Below are positions 26,017 to 34,562 of a stretch of DNA of 63,874 bases, in pieces. Position 1 is the first letter of the stretch. Each line of letters begins with the position of its first letter. The notes beneath the pieces were generated by a model that ran no database searches, was not told the origin of the DNA, and saw only the letters and a list, made by a program, of their open reading frames with translations. Made by a program: the position numbers and the translations under genes. Source of the DNA: Nitrospiria bacterium (GTDB taxonomy: Bacteria > Nitrospirota > UBA9217); contig CAKKRC010000067.1 in the NCBI GenBank assembly GCA_919902495.1, positions 1 to 63,874 on the forward strand, read 5' to 3'.

Positions 26017-27048
26017 CTAGGATTGTTTCGACCGTTCTTTTTCAAGTGTGTCGATGCGTTCCTGGAGCTGGGCCACCAGTTTCTTCAGTTCCGGCAGCTT
26101 CGAAAGCACGACCTGGGCCTTGAGCCATTCGCGGAGCGGTACGGCCGGATATCCTGCGATGACCTGCCCTGGCTCCACGGACCGGGAAACACCCGATCCC
26201 CCTCCGATCATCACCCGGTCACCGATCGTGAGATGGTCCGAAATGGCCGACTGGCCACCGATGACAACGTAGCTGCCTAGGGAAGTGCTGCCGGCGATGC
26301 CAACCTGCCCGGTAAGAAGGCAATGCTCGCCGATGGTGACGTTATGGGCGACGTGGACCAGATTGTCAAGCTTCGTTCCTTTCCGAATGACCGTGTTTCC
26401 CAGCGCGGCTCGGTCGATGGTGCAGTTCGCGCCGATCTCAACATCATCCTCGATGATCACTCCGCCGACCTGGGGTATCTTATGATGCCGTCCGCCATCT
26501 GTCACGAACCCGAAGCCGTCGCTCCCGATCACCGTGCCGGCGTGTATGATCACTCGGCAGCCAAGCGAAACTCCTTCACGGATGCTGACATTCGGATACA
26601 GCAGCGCGTCATCTCCTATGACCGAGCCTTCACCAACATACACCCCGGGATAGAGCGTGACCCGGCTGCCGATCTTCGCCCCGTTGGCTACCACCGCGAA
26701 AGGATGGATGGTCGGCTCCGCGCCGAGGACGACGTCCTTGCCGATGACGGCACGTTCGCTGATGCCGCCTGGAAGGTACGGCTTCCCATACAAAATTCCC
26801 AGTGCCAGGGCGAAGGCATAGCGCGGATTCTTCACCACAAGCGCCGGAATGCTCACGGCCTGAATGTCCTTGGAGACGATGACGGCGGACGCCCTGCATG
26901 CGGCCAGATCCTTCTGGTGCTTCTGATCGGACAGATACGTCACATCCCCTTCACGAGCCTCACGGATGCCCGCGACACCGCGGATCTCGGCATCGCCGGG
27001 GCCACGAAGTTCAGCGCCCAGTTTGGCTGCCAGTTCTGTGATCGTCAT
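26017..27048 (-). CDS. lpxD: UDP-3-O-(3-hydroxyacyl)glucosamine N-acyltransferase
   Basis: The 343-residue protein has an N-terminal uridine-binding domain (residues 1-100), a left-handed beta-helix of hexapeptide repeats (about 100-290) and a C-terminal helix. The active-site motif NLVHVAHNVTIG near residue 240 carries the catalytic His, and the IGSDGFGFV loop is also diagnostic. It adds the second acyl chain to the glucosamine nitrogen. It lies 15 bases after ompH and 19 before fabZ, so co-transcription is likely. Confidence 0.96.
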   Translation of the reverse strand: MTITELAAKLGAELRGPGDAEIRGVAGIREAREGDVTYLSDQKHQKDLAACRASAVIVSKDIQAVSIPALVVKNPRYAFALALGILYGKPYLPGGISERAVIGKDVVLGAEPTIHPFAVVANGAKIGSRVTLYPGVYVGEGSVIGDDALLYPNVSIREGVSLGCRVIIHAGTVIGSDGFGFVTDGGRHHKIPQVGGVIIEDDVEIGANCTIDRAALGNTVIRKGTKLDNLVHVAHNVTIGEHCLLTGQVGIAGSTSLGSYVVIGGQSAISDHLTIGDRVMIGGGSGVSRSVEPGQVIAGYPAVPLREWLKAQVVLSKLPELKKLVAQLQERIDTLEKERSKQS

Positions 27049-27063
27049 GCATGATCCCCGCGG

Positions 27064-27609
27064 CTACTTCTTGGCATCGAACTTTTTGTCCAGTTCCACA
27101 ACGACCTTTTCCGTCAGGTCGAGCTCCTCATCTCCATAGAGGACGGCCGGGACCTCGCCTTTAGACATCACGTTGATGGTGCGGTTCAGGATCAGCGATA
27201 TTTTTTCCTTCTTCGCCATGTCCTTCAGGATCGCCATCATCTCCTGGTTGAACTCGGTGGACAGTTCCTCGTTCTTTTTCCCGAGCTCGCTGTTGAATTC
27301 GCTTCGTTTCTTTTCGAATTCGCTGATCTTTCTGCTGATGGACTCCTCTTTGTCCCTGCGGACGTCGGGTTTGAGGACGGCCGATTGCTTGCCGTAGTCC
27401 TCGCGCAGTTTCTGTATCTCATCGGCGTCTATATCAAGGATCTTTTTCCGGCTGTCATAATATTCCTTGAGGACCCCCTGGTATTTCTTGCCGACCTTGG
27501 TCTTGTCAAAGACCGTCTGGGTGTCCACGAACGCGATCTTGCCGCCCGCGGCAACAGCGGTCGTTGCCGCAAACAGCAGTGCAACCATGAGTGCCAATAC
27601 CTTTTTCAT
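27064..27609 (-). CDS. ompH: OmpH/Skp-family periplasmic chaperone
   Basis: From ATG 27609 the protein has 181 residues with a signal peptide of about 20 residues ending near AVAAGG. A long charged region rich in Glu, Lys and Arg (about residues 45-140) is predicted to form the coiled-coil arms of the trimeric Skp chaperone. The N-terminal KIAFVDTQTVFDKTKVGKK segment matches the family. It would hold unfolded outer-membrane proteins in the periplasm for BamA. GGGAGG lies 5 bases before the ATG; a GTG one codon upstream is rejected. Confidence 0.9.
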   Translation of the reverse strand: MKKVLALMVALLFAATTAVAAGGKIAFVDTQTVFDKTKVGKKYQGVLKEYYDSRKKILDIDADEIQKLREDYGKQSAVLKPDVRRDKEESISRKISEFEKKRSEFNSELGKKNEELSTEFNQEMMAILKDMAKKEKISLILNRTINVMSKGEVPAVLYGDEELDLTEKVVVELDKKFDAKK

Positions 27610-27663
27610 CACAACCTCCCGAGTAAAAATAGTTTAACAAGTAATAAGCGCATCGACCGCTCA

Positions 27664-30021
27664 TTAGAAGAGCGTGCCAATGGAGAACTCGAACTGGCTC
27701 GGCTGGTCCGTGGCTTTCCGGTTGACGATATATCCCCATTCGAAGCGCAGCGGCCCCATGGGAGAAAGCCACCAGAAGCCCCATCCATAGGAATGCCGCA
27801 ATTGCATCGGCCGCAGGGGCTCATATTCGTTGAATGCGCGGCCCATATCGTAGAACAGGAGGCCTTTCAGGCGTGCCGCCGGGACAATGGGGAACGTGTA
27901 TTCGATATTGAAAATAAGCTCTTTGTTGCCGCCTATCCGGGTCAGGGTGCCGTCGGGTCCCACTTCGATCGGACCGTAGGGACCGATGGTGCCGACGGAC
28001 CCGTAGCGATAGCCCCGTACCGATCCTGCGCCTCCTATAAAGAACCGTTCTCCCGTAGGTATCGGAAGCTCGATCAGGGTATCGACGTAACCAACGCGTC
28101 CACGGGTCATGAATACCGTGTCCCAGAAGAGCGGGAAGTACCATGCCGAGTCGGCGACGGATTTGATGAAGCTGGGGCCGCCACCGAGGGGACCGCCGGC
28201 GTACTGGACGAACACCGTGTTCCGGGACCCTGTCTTTGGATCAAGATAAAAATCACGGGAGTCCCGGGACAGGTTCGCCGTCAGGGAACTGGTCGTTATA
28301 GCGGTGCCGTAGCTGTCGATCTGCCTCTGCAGAAGATACGTCGGCGCCGTCGAAATGTCATAGATGTTGGATTGGTCCAGACTGTACCGAAGCGAGCCCG
28401 CGACATATTCCGTGAAGCTTTTGCCTATCCCGAGACCGAACCCGGTGGACCTGAGCTTGTAGCCGTCGAACGTCTGGTCCTGGTTGTATACGTCGACCCG
28501 GCCCCAGACCGCCTTGTCGAAAAGATAGGGTTCCATGAAGCTGACCATGTAGATGCGGCGGGTGCGGCTCCATTGGACCTTGAACTTCAGCAGCTGTCCA
28601 CGGCCTCCCAGGTTCCCCTGGGTGATCTCCGCGATCCCCATGAGCTTGTCCACGGAGCTGTAGCCGCCTCCGATGCTCAGGCTGCCGGTCATTTTTTCCT
28701 TGACCCTGATATTCAGGTCCATGACCGGCTCCTGCAGCCTGCGCTCAGGCGCTATATCCACCGTTTCGAAGAAATTCAGGTTGTTGATCCGCTCATAGCT
28801 CCGCTTGAGGGCTTTCTTGCTGTACAGGTCGCCCTCATCCAGCCGCATTTCCCTGCGGACCACCTTGTCCCTGCTCTTGTTGTTACCGGTGATGTCGATC
28901 CGTCCGATGCGGACCTCGCCGCCCTCCTGGATCTCGAATGCCAGGGCGACGGTCTTTTTTTCCTGGTCGATGTTGAAGAGCGGCACAACGCTGGCAAAGG
29001 GCCGGGCGATACTATCGTACCGGTCCATGATGCGGGCCACATCCTGTCGCAGGATCTCCCGGCTGAAAATATCCCCCCGCTTGAGCTTGATCTCCTTGAG
29101 CAGCTCGTTGTCGGTTATGGTGGTGTTCCCCTTGAGCGACACAGAGCCTACCTGGAACTGGTCGCCTTCCTGGATATGTATCCGGATCGCGACCTCATTG
29201 GACGTCGTATAGGTCTCGGTCTGTCCCAGGAACTCATGGGTATGTAGGGTGAGCGGTCGTTCCTCTACGATCGGATCGCTTACCTGGACCTGGATATAAC
29301 CCCGGTTGTAATAGAGGTTCCTGACGGTCTCAACGTCTTCCTTCAGCTCTTCCGAGCGAAGCGTGCCGCTCGTCCCGAAGAACGAGAAGAACCAGTGTTC
29401 CTGGTTCTTCATGGATTCCTTGATCTCCGCCGTGGGGATCACCGTGTTGCCGGTGATGATGACCTCGCTCAACCTGATCTTCTTCCCCTCTTCGATGTAG
29501 TACACGACATTCTTGTCGCCGCCCTTGAGCTCGACGATGACCGGCACGATCACTGCATGGTAATATCCGGAATCCTGGTATTTCAGACGGATCTTTTCGG
29601 CGTTGTCCTGGATCAACTGCTGGTTAAAGGCAGTTCTCGGAAGAAGGGTCACGATCTCCTTGAGCTTTTCCAGGGTAACTTCTTCATTCCCCTCATAGCT
29701 GATCTCCCGGATAAGCGGTTTTTCCTTTACCCAGAAGATCACCTTGAGACCCTGTTCGAAGCCCTCGGTTTTCACCTGGACGTCCTCAAAGTGGCCCAGC
29801 TGATACAGGAGCCTGATATCCTCCTTGAGCTGCGACGGTGAAAATACCGCGCCTTCCCGGGTCTTGATCTTGGCCAGGACCGTTGCTGATTCGATCCGCC
29901 GATTGCCCTGTACCTCTATGAGGGTGACGAGCACGTCTTCTGCGTATATCGTAGCCGGGACCGACGCAAAAAAAGCCAGGATCGCGACCAATAGGACAGT
30001 AGTACGCTGTATGAGTACCAA
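27664..30021 (-). CDS. bamA: Outer membrane protein assembly factor BamA
   Basis: The protein has about 785 residues. The first about 26 residues form a signal peptide (TVLLVAILAFFASVPATIYA), then come POTRA-type modules up to about residue 400 and the C-terminal beta-barrel. The conserved VRGYRYG motif (VRGF type) near residue 660 and a C-terminal Phe are typical of Omp85 proteins. It inserts beta-barrel proteins into the outer membrane. I prefer the TTG start at 30021, which has GGAAGGA 6 bases upstream and yields a clean signal peptide. An ATG 16 codons upstream (30069) adds a long, polar-interrupted tail. It follows hemW closely and precedes ompH. Confidence 0.93.
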   Translation of the reverse strand: MVLIQRTTVLLVAILAFFASVPATIYAEDVLVTLIEVQGNRRIESATVLAKIKTREGAVFSPSQLKEDIRLLYQLGHFEDVQVKTEGFEQGLKVIFWVKEKPLIREISYEGNEEVTLEKLKEIVTLLPRTAFNQQLIQDNAEKIRLKYQDSGYYHAVIVPVIVELKGGDKNVVYYIEEGKKIRLSEVIITGNTVIPTAEIKESMKNQEHWFFSFFGTSGTLRSEELKEDVETVRNLYYNRGYIQVQVSDPIVEERPLTLHTHEFLGQTETYTTSNEVAIRIHIQEGDQFQVGSVSLKGNTTITDNELLKEIKLKRGDIFSREILRQDVARIMDRYDSIARPFASVVPLFNIDQEKKTVALAFEIQEGGEVRIGRIDITGNNKSRDKVVRREMRLDEGDLYSKKALKRSYERINNLNFFETVDIAPERRLQEPVMDLNIRVKEKMTGSLSIGGGYSSVDKLMGIAEITQGNLGGRGQLLKFKVQWSRTRRIYMVSFMEPYLFDKAVWGRVDVYNQDQTFDGYKLRSTGFGLGIGKSFTEYVAGSLRYSLDQSNIYDISTAPTYLLQRQIDSYGTAITTSSLTANLSRDSRDFYLDPKTGSRNTVFVQYAGGPLGGGPSFIKSVADSAWYFPLFWDTVFMTRGRVGYVDTLIELPIPTGERFFIGGAGSVRGYRYGSVGTIGPYGPIEVGPDGTLTRIGGNKELIFNIEYTFPIVPAARLKGLLFYDMGRAFNEYEPLRPMQLRHSYGWGFWWLSPMGPLRFEWGYIVNRKATDQPSQFEFSIGTLF

Positions 30022-30094
30022 TGGGCTTCCTTCCAGTATTCTCTGAATAAAAACAAAGTAATATAGCATTAACCGGTGCCCCTGTAAACAAAAA

Positions 30095-31231
30095 TCATGT
30101 GATTATTCGGGCCAGCACCTGATTGGAAAGAAGCATCCCGCGACGGGTGAGCATAAGAGCCCCATTTCTAATGACTACGAGGCCGTCACGCTCGACATCC
30201 CCGATACGGCAGAGCAGTGAGTTCAGCGACCCCTCACCGAACAGCGCTCCGTACGCTGCAAGATCAACACCGGAGGTCTTGCGGAGACCGAGGAACAGTA
30301 TTTCGAGGGCGGCCTGCTCGCTGTTCACGGTTTCATCCCGGTCATGGTCCTGCACCGTTATACCGCTCCTTAAGCAGGAGACGTATCGTTCGACATCAGC
30401 GGTATTGGCCCAACGCCTGTTCCCGATGAACGACCAGGCACCCGGCCCAAGCCCCAGATATTCGCCTCGGTCCCAATAGTTGACATTGTGGCGGCAGGCA
30501 TGTCCGGGCAAGCAAAAATTGGATATTTCGTATTGATCGTAGCCATGTGATGCAAGTGCGGTTATTGCTGCAGCATACTGTTTCGCACTGCTATCATCAT
30601 CGGGCGGTTCTCGCCTGCCGTCCTTCGCATCGCGGTACCATTGTGATCCCTTGTCGAGGCTGAGGCTGTATGCAGAAATATGTTCCGGACCGAGCGAAAT
30701 GGCGGTCGCAAGGGTATTGTTCCATTGTTCCTCGGTCTGTCCCGGAACACCGAAGATCAGATCAATGCCGATGCTCCCGAAGCCGGCGTCATGGGCCGCA
30801 TGCACGGCCTCGATGGCCTGTCGGGCTGAATGGACCCTGCCGAGATGATCAAGCACCTCATCGGAAAAGGATTGAACGCCAATACTGAGGCGTGTCACAC
30901 CCAGCCCCTTTAGCTGCATCAGCGAGTTGGCGGATGCCGTATTAGGATTGGCTTCCACCGTGATCTCTGTATCAGCTCTCAGGTGAATATGCCTGTTGAT
31001 GAATTCGAAGAGGCGGGAGAACTGATCTTGCGACATCGTCGTTGGTGTTCCCCCACCGATGTATAAGCTTCCGAACGTTTGGTCACCCAAGTATCGGGAA
31101 TGCGACTGTATTTCGAGAAGCAATGCTGAGAGGTATGCATCTGCTTTTACACTGCTATATTGTGTTGAATAAAAGCCACAGTAAGGGCATTTTTTTACAC
31201 AAAATGGTATATGTATGTATAAACCTATCAT
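30095..31231 (-). CDS. hemW: HemW-type radical SAM heme chaperone
   Basis: The 378-residue protein has the cluster motif CVKKCPYC near residues 11-18. The residue pair after the last Cys is Gly-Phe, with Phe at the position where HemN has a fourth Cys, which places it with HemW and not the oxygen-independent coproporphyrinogen oxidase. SLYIGGGTPTTM and TVEANPNT are the usual SAM-binding motifs. HemW is reported to deliver heme to membrane proteins. The ATG is about 60 bases downstream of a strong sigma54-type site, and bamA starts within 75 bases after its stop. Confidence 0.9.
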   Translation of the reverse strand: MIGLYIHIPFCVKKCPYCGFYSTQYSSVKADAYLSALLLEIQSHSRYLGDQTFGSLYIGGGTPTTMSQDQFSRLFEFINRHIHLRADTEITVEANPNTASANSLMQLKGLGVTRLSIGVQSFSDEVLDHLGRVHSARQAIEAVHAAHDAGFGSIGIDLIFGVPGQTEEQWNNTLATAISLGPEHISAYSLSLDKGSQWYRDAKDGRREPPDDDSSAKQYAAAITALASHGYDQYEISNFCLPGHACRHNVNYWDRGEYLGLGPGAWSFIGNRRWANTADVERYVSCLRSGITVQDHDRDETVNSEQAALEILFLGLRKTSGVDLAAYGALFGEGSLNSLLCRIGDVERDGLVVIRNGALMLTRRGMLLSNQVLARIIT

Positions 31232-31293
31232 ATTGTTATTATTGTGTTTTAGTATGTTGCTACTGATCCTTAACGCACATAAAGAGCGGTATT

Positions 31294-31309
31294 AAGCAAC
31301 AGATGTGCC
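31294..31309 (-). promoter_or_regulatory. Sigma54 (RpoN)-type promoter upstream of hemW
   Basis: On the minus strand the 16 bases read TGGCACATCTGTTGCT. They match the -24/-12 consensus TGGCACGN4TTGCW at every fixed position but one (A for G after TGGCAC). It lies between the stop of the GNAT gene and the hemW ATG, about 63 bases from the latter. Such promoters need an enhancer-binding activator; no upstream activator site was identified. Confidence 0.6.
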
Positions 31310-31323
31310 AAGCTGGGGGAGGT

Positions 31324-31782
31324 TTATGTCCGGGGTAGCGGGATGATCAGCGCGGTCTCATCGCAGTTCGGAAACTTCACGCAGTTCAAACAGTCGGTCC
31401 AGATCTTGTGAGGCAATTCTTTCTTATCGACCGGAGAAAATCCGAGCTTGTGGAAGAAACCTTCCTGATAGGTAAGCACAAAGACCCGCTCGGCGCCAAG
31501 ATCTTTGGCTTCCCGCAGGCAATGAACGACAAGGCTGGTCCCGATGCCTTTCCCGATCCTGTCCTTCCGGACCGCAAGCGAACGGACCTCTGCAAGTCCG
31601 TCCCAACTGATATGAAGCGCGCAGACGCCCGCGATGCCGCCATTGTCCTCAAAGACCGAAAAGTCACGAAGGTTCTCGTACAGTTCATTGAGCGACCTGG
31701 GCAGCATTTGGCCCTGGTCGGCATACTCGTTGACGATGAGCTGGATGGGCTTTACATCGGCGATCTTTGCTTTACGAATCAT
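31324..31782 (-). CDS. GNAT-family N-acetyltransferase, ArgA-like short form
   Basis: From ATG 31782 the protein has 152 residues. It starts MIRKAKIADVKPIQ. The acetyl-CoA pocket motif appears as VRKDRIGKGIGTSLV near residues 77-91, and LGFSPVDKKELP near 118 is the typical C-terminal GNAT segment. The sequence resembles the short bacterial GNATs often annotated as amino-acid N-acetyltransferase (N-acetylglutamate synthase-like). Its tail, DCLNCVKFPNC, carries three close cysteines that could bind a metal, unusual for a GNAT. An in-frame extension to 31980 is rejected because it lacks family similarity. The arginine link is a weak inference. Confidence 0.72.
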   Translation of the reverse strand: MIRKAKIADVKPIQLIVNEYADQGQMLPRSLNELYENLRDFSVFEDNGGIAGVCALHISWDGLAEVRSLAVRKDRIGKGIGTSLVVHCLREAKDLGAERVFVLTYQEGFFHKLGFSPVDKKELPHKIWTDCLNCVKFPNCDETALIIPLPRT

Positions 31783-31788
31783 GCCGCA

Positions 31789-31817
31789 AGAGTACCTCGT
31801 TGGTGCGGCAATGTCAA
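31789..31817 (-). promoter_or_regulatory. Candidate promoter giving a leaderless GNAT transcript
   Basis: TTGACA (31812-31817) is followed after 17 bases by TACTCT (31789-31794). The -10 match is moderate. The expected start site coincides with the A of the GNAT ATG at 31782, so the transcript would have no leader. Confidence 0.35.
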
Positions 31818-31940
31818 TAGTGAACGTGCTGCGCGCCGTACAACTTCCGTGCAGGATCGAAGGACCGATGACGGTCCCTGCTGAAAAGAACAAACCCCAC
31901 TCTGTCAATGAACGCGCATATTGAACACCCTGCTTTGACC

Positions 31941-31974
31941 TTGCATGCGAACAATCGTGCACGAGTGCATGCAA
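31941..31974. repeat. Nested palindromes upstream of clpC
   Basis: TTGCATGC (31941-31948) is the exact reverse complement of GCATGCAA (31967-31974). Between them lies TCGTGCACGA (31955-31964), itself a perfect palindrome with a different centre. The block is 37 bases upstream of the clpC -35 box and looks like a protein-binding operator, although the factor is unknown. Confidence 0.5.
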
Positions 31975-32010
31975 AAACATGATTTACACCGGTGGAAAGG
32001 CAACGAGCTC

Positions 32011-32040
32011 TTGACTTTAAAAGGTTGAATGGAGTATATT
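32011..32040 (+). promoter_or_regulatory. Sigma70-type promoter for clpC
   Basis: TTGACT (32011-32016) and TATATT (32035-32040) are separated by 18 bases, each one mismatch from consensus. The clpC ATG at 32084 is 44 bases after the -10 box, with GGAGG in the leader. No CtsR or CIRCE-type heat-shock operator was found. Confidence 0.65.
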
Positions 32041-32083
32041 TTAGTCAACAGCAAACCCATTCTTTACGGAGGCGGTTACCTGC

Positions 32084-34525
32084 ATGATGTTTGAGAAATT
32101 CACTGAGCGTGGAAGAAAAGTCATCGTCTATGCCCGCGAAGAGGCCGAGCGCCTCCAGAACGATTATCTCGGCACCGAGCATATCCTGCTCGGAACCCTC
32201 CGCGAGGAGGACGGGATTCCCGTTGCGGTGCTGCGCAAGATGGGCATCGATATCGATCAGGTGCGCATGGAAGTGGAAAGGAACCTTCCCTCCAGCGGCA
32301 ATACCCTTACATTCGGAGATATCCCTTTCACGCCGCGGGCCAAGAAAGTACTGGAATATGCCGTAGAAGAAGCCCGGCTTCTCGGGCATAACTATATCGG
32401 GAGCGAGCATCTGCTTCTCGGATTGATCCGCGAGGAAGAGGGTATTGGTGGAAAGATCCTCAGGAGCTTTGGAGTCAATCTCCTCGGTTCCCGGCAGCTG
32501 GTCATCAATTACCTCCGCCGCTCGGCAACCCAGGTCGCGGCGAAAAAAAGCCCTACCCCTGCCCTTGACGAATTCAGCAGGGACCTTACGCAGCTCGCCA
32601 AGGTCGGCAAGTTGGACCCGGTGATCGGACGCGATACGGAGATCGACCGCGTTCTGCAGATCCTCTCCCGGCGCACGAAGAACAATCCGGTCATCATCGG
32701 TGAGGCCGGCATCGGGAAAACGGCTATCGTCGAGGGCCTTGCCCAGCGTATCGTGAGCGCCGATGTACCCGAGAACGTGCTGAACCGGCGAGTGGTCTCC
32801 CTTGATCTCGGGGCGCTGATCGCAGGGACCAAGTATCGCGGTCAGTTCGAGGAGCGGCTCAAGATCGTGATGAAGGAGATCGTGCAGGCCGACAATATCA
32901 TCCTCTTTATCGACGAACTGCACACGCTGGTCGGTGCTGGCGCAGCTGAAGGGTCCATTGACGCATCAAGCATGCTGAAGCCGGCCCTTGCACGAGGCGA
33001 GATCCAATGCATCGGCGCTACGACGCTCGATGAATTCCGGAAGCATATTGAGAAGGATGGAGCCCTGAAGCGCAGGTTCCAGCCGATCTACGTTCAGCCT
33101 CCGAGCGTTGAAGAGACCATAAATATCATCAAAGGACTGCGTCCTAAGTATGAAGCGCATCACAAGATCAAGATCACCGATGAGGCTGTGGTTGCCTCCG
33201 CCCATCTCTCCGACCGGTACATCACCGACCGTTTCCTCCCCGACAAGGCCATCGACGTGATCGACGAGGCAGGCGCCAAGGCGAAGCTTACCCGCAATAC
33301 CTATCCTGCTGAGCTGAAGACCATCGAGAAAAAGCTGAAAAAACTCGAACAGGAGAAGAACCTTTTCACCCGGATCAAGGACTATGTACGGGTGGAGTCG
33401 CTCCATGAAGAGGAGGACCGCCTGAGGGAGTCCCTTGACGGCATCCACAAGGACTGGAAGGACTCACAGGAGAAGAACATCCCGGTCATCGGTGAAGAAG
33501 AGGTCGCATCGATCGTATCACATATTACGGGTATCCCGCTTGCGAAGCTTGAGGAAAAAGAGGTTTCCCGTCTGCTCAGGATGGAAGAGGAACTGCACAA
33601 GAGGATCGTGGGTCAGGACGAGGCCATTGTGGCCGTTTCTCGCGCTATCCGGCGCTCCCGGGTCGGCCTCAAACTTCGGAGACAGCCGATCGGGTCCTTC
33701 ATTTTTCTGGGGCCCACCGGCGTCGGGAAGACCGAACTTGCCCGCTCACTGGCATTGTTCCTCTTCGACAGTGAGGACGCGCTGGTCCGCGTGGACATGT
33801 CGGAGTACATGGAAAAGTTCAGTTCATCCCGCCTTGTTGGTTCACCGCCCGGCTATGTGGGGTATGATGAAGGCGGCCAATTGACGGAAAAGATCAGACG
33901 GAGGCCGTATTCCGTCGTGCTGTTCGATGAGATCGAAAAGGCCCATCCTGACATCTTTAACATGCTCCTGCAGGTGCTTGACGATGGTTATTTGACCGAC
34001 AGCGTCGGCAGGAAGGTCGACTTCAAGAATACCGTGATCATCATGACGTCCAACCTGGGTGCGCGAATGATCGACAAGGATACTACCCTCGGCTTCCGTC
34101 AGGACACTTCAAAGAGCCAGTATACCAAGATGAAGGATAACGTCCTCGCCGAGCTTAAACGTTCCTTCAATCCTGAATTCCTAAATCGGATCGATGATAG
34201 TGTCGTATTCCATCCGCTTTCGAACGTGCACTTGCTGCAGATCGTGGACATGCTGGTGAACGAGCTTAACCTTCAGATGCTGCAGAGCAGAAATATCCAT
34301 ATCGAGGTATCCCAGGAAGTGAAGGAGCGGTTGATCAGGGACAACTATCAACCCACCTACGGCGCTAGGCCGATGAGGCGTGCTATTCAGAGGCACATTA
34401 CCGACCCGCTTTCAGAAGAGATGCTCCGGGGCCGGTTCAAGGATGCACACAAGGTCCTCATCACCATCAAGGATGATCAGATCGAGTTCCAGGAGGAAGA
34501 AGCAGGAATTCTCGCGAAGGTATAG
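32084..34525 (+). CDS. clpC: ClpC-type AAA+ unfoldase
   Basis: The 813-residue protein has an N-terminal repeat domain (residues 1-145). The first AAA+ module has Walker A GEAGIGKT near 206-213, a short coiled middle domain sits near 410-460, and the second module has GPTGVGKT near 543-550. The short middle domain fits ClpC, not ClpB. It would unfold substrates for a ClpP peptidase, which is not in this window. It is the only plus-strand gene here and has its own promoter, so it forms a separate transcription unit that converges on the 34.6 kb genes. Confidence 0.93.
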   Translation: MMFEKFTERGRKVIVYAREEAERLQNDYLGTEHILLGTLREEDGIPVAVLRKMGIDIDQVRMEVERNLPSSGNTLTFGDIPFTPRAKKVLEYAVEEARLLGHNYIGSEHLLLGLIREEEGIGGKILRSFGVNLLGSRQLVINYLRRSATQVAAKKSPTPALDEFSRDLTQLAKVGKLDPVIGRDTEIDRVLQILSRRTKNNPVIIGEAGIGKTAIVEGLAQRIVSADVPENVLNRRVVSLDLGALIAGTKYRGQFEERLKIVMKEIVQADNIILFIDELHTLVGAGAAEGSIDASSMLKPALARGEIQCIGATTLDEFRKHIEKDGALKRRFQPIYVQPPSVEETINIIKGLRPKYEAHHKIKITDEAVVASAHLSDRYITDRFLPDKAIDVIDEAGAKAKLTRNTYPAELKTIEKKLKKLEQEKNLFTRIKDYVRVESLHEEEDRLRESLDGIHKDWKDSQEKNIPVIGEEEVASIVSHITGIPLAKLEEKEVSRLLRMEEELHKRIVGQDEAIVAVSRAIRRSRVGLKLRRQPIGSFIFLGPTGVGKTELARSLALFLFDSEDALVRVDMSEYMEKFSSSRLVGSPPGYVGYDEGGQLTEKIRRRPYSVVLFDEIEKAHPDIFNMLLQVLDDGYLTDSVGRKVDFKNTVIIMTSNLGARMIDKDTTLGFRQDTSKSQYTKMKDNVLAELKRSFNPEFLNRIDDSVVFHPLSNVHLLQIVDMLVNELNLQMLQSRNIHIEVSQEVKERLIRDNYQPTYGARPMRRAIQRHITDPLSEEMLRGRFKDAHKVLITIKDDQIEFQEEEAGILAKV

Positions 34526-34562
34526 CTCACGCGCAAGTCTTTCCCCCTTCAGGCACGACACG

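Larger units (their letters stand above)
31783..32083. other. Divergent intergenic region between the GNAT gene and clpC
   Basis: This 301-base stretch has no gene. It holds a minus-strand candidate promoter next to the GNAT start, nested palindromes (31941-31974), and the plus-strand clpC promoter (32011-32040). A short hairpin (GGACCG/CGGTCC) lies near 31859-31874 with no T-tract. Confidence 0.6.

Noticed and set aside
27385-29247. A 620-codon plus-strand open frame opposite bamA
   Set aside because: It is fully antisense to bamA, has no ribosome site or recognisable domain, and reads as a GC-driven shadow of the conserved gene on the other strand.
31859-31874. GGACCG/CGGTCC hairpin as a terminator
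   Set aside because: No T-run follows on either strand and no gene ends nearby.
31934-31940. CtsR-type half site (TTTGACC) upstream of clpC
   Set aside because: CtsR operators need a tandem heptad with fixed spacing; only one half is present.
31783-31980. N-terminal extension of the GNAT gene to 31980
   Set aside because: The added 66 residues have no GNAT similarity, and they run through the nested palindromes; the ATG at 31782 gives a normal family start.
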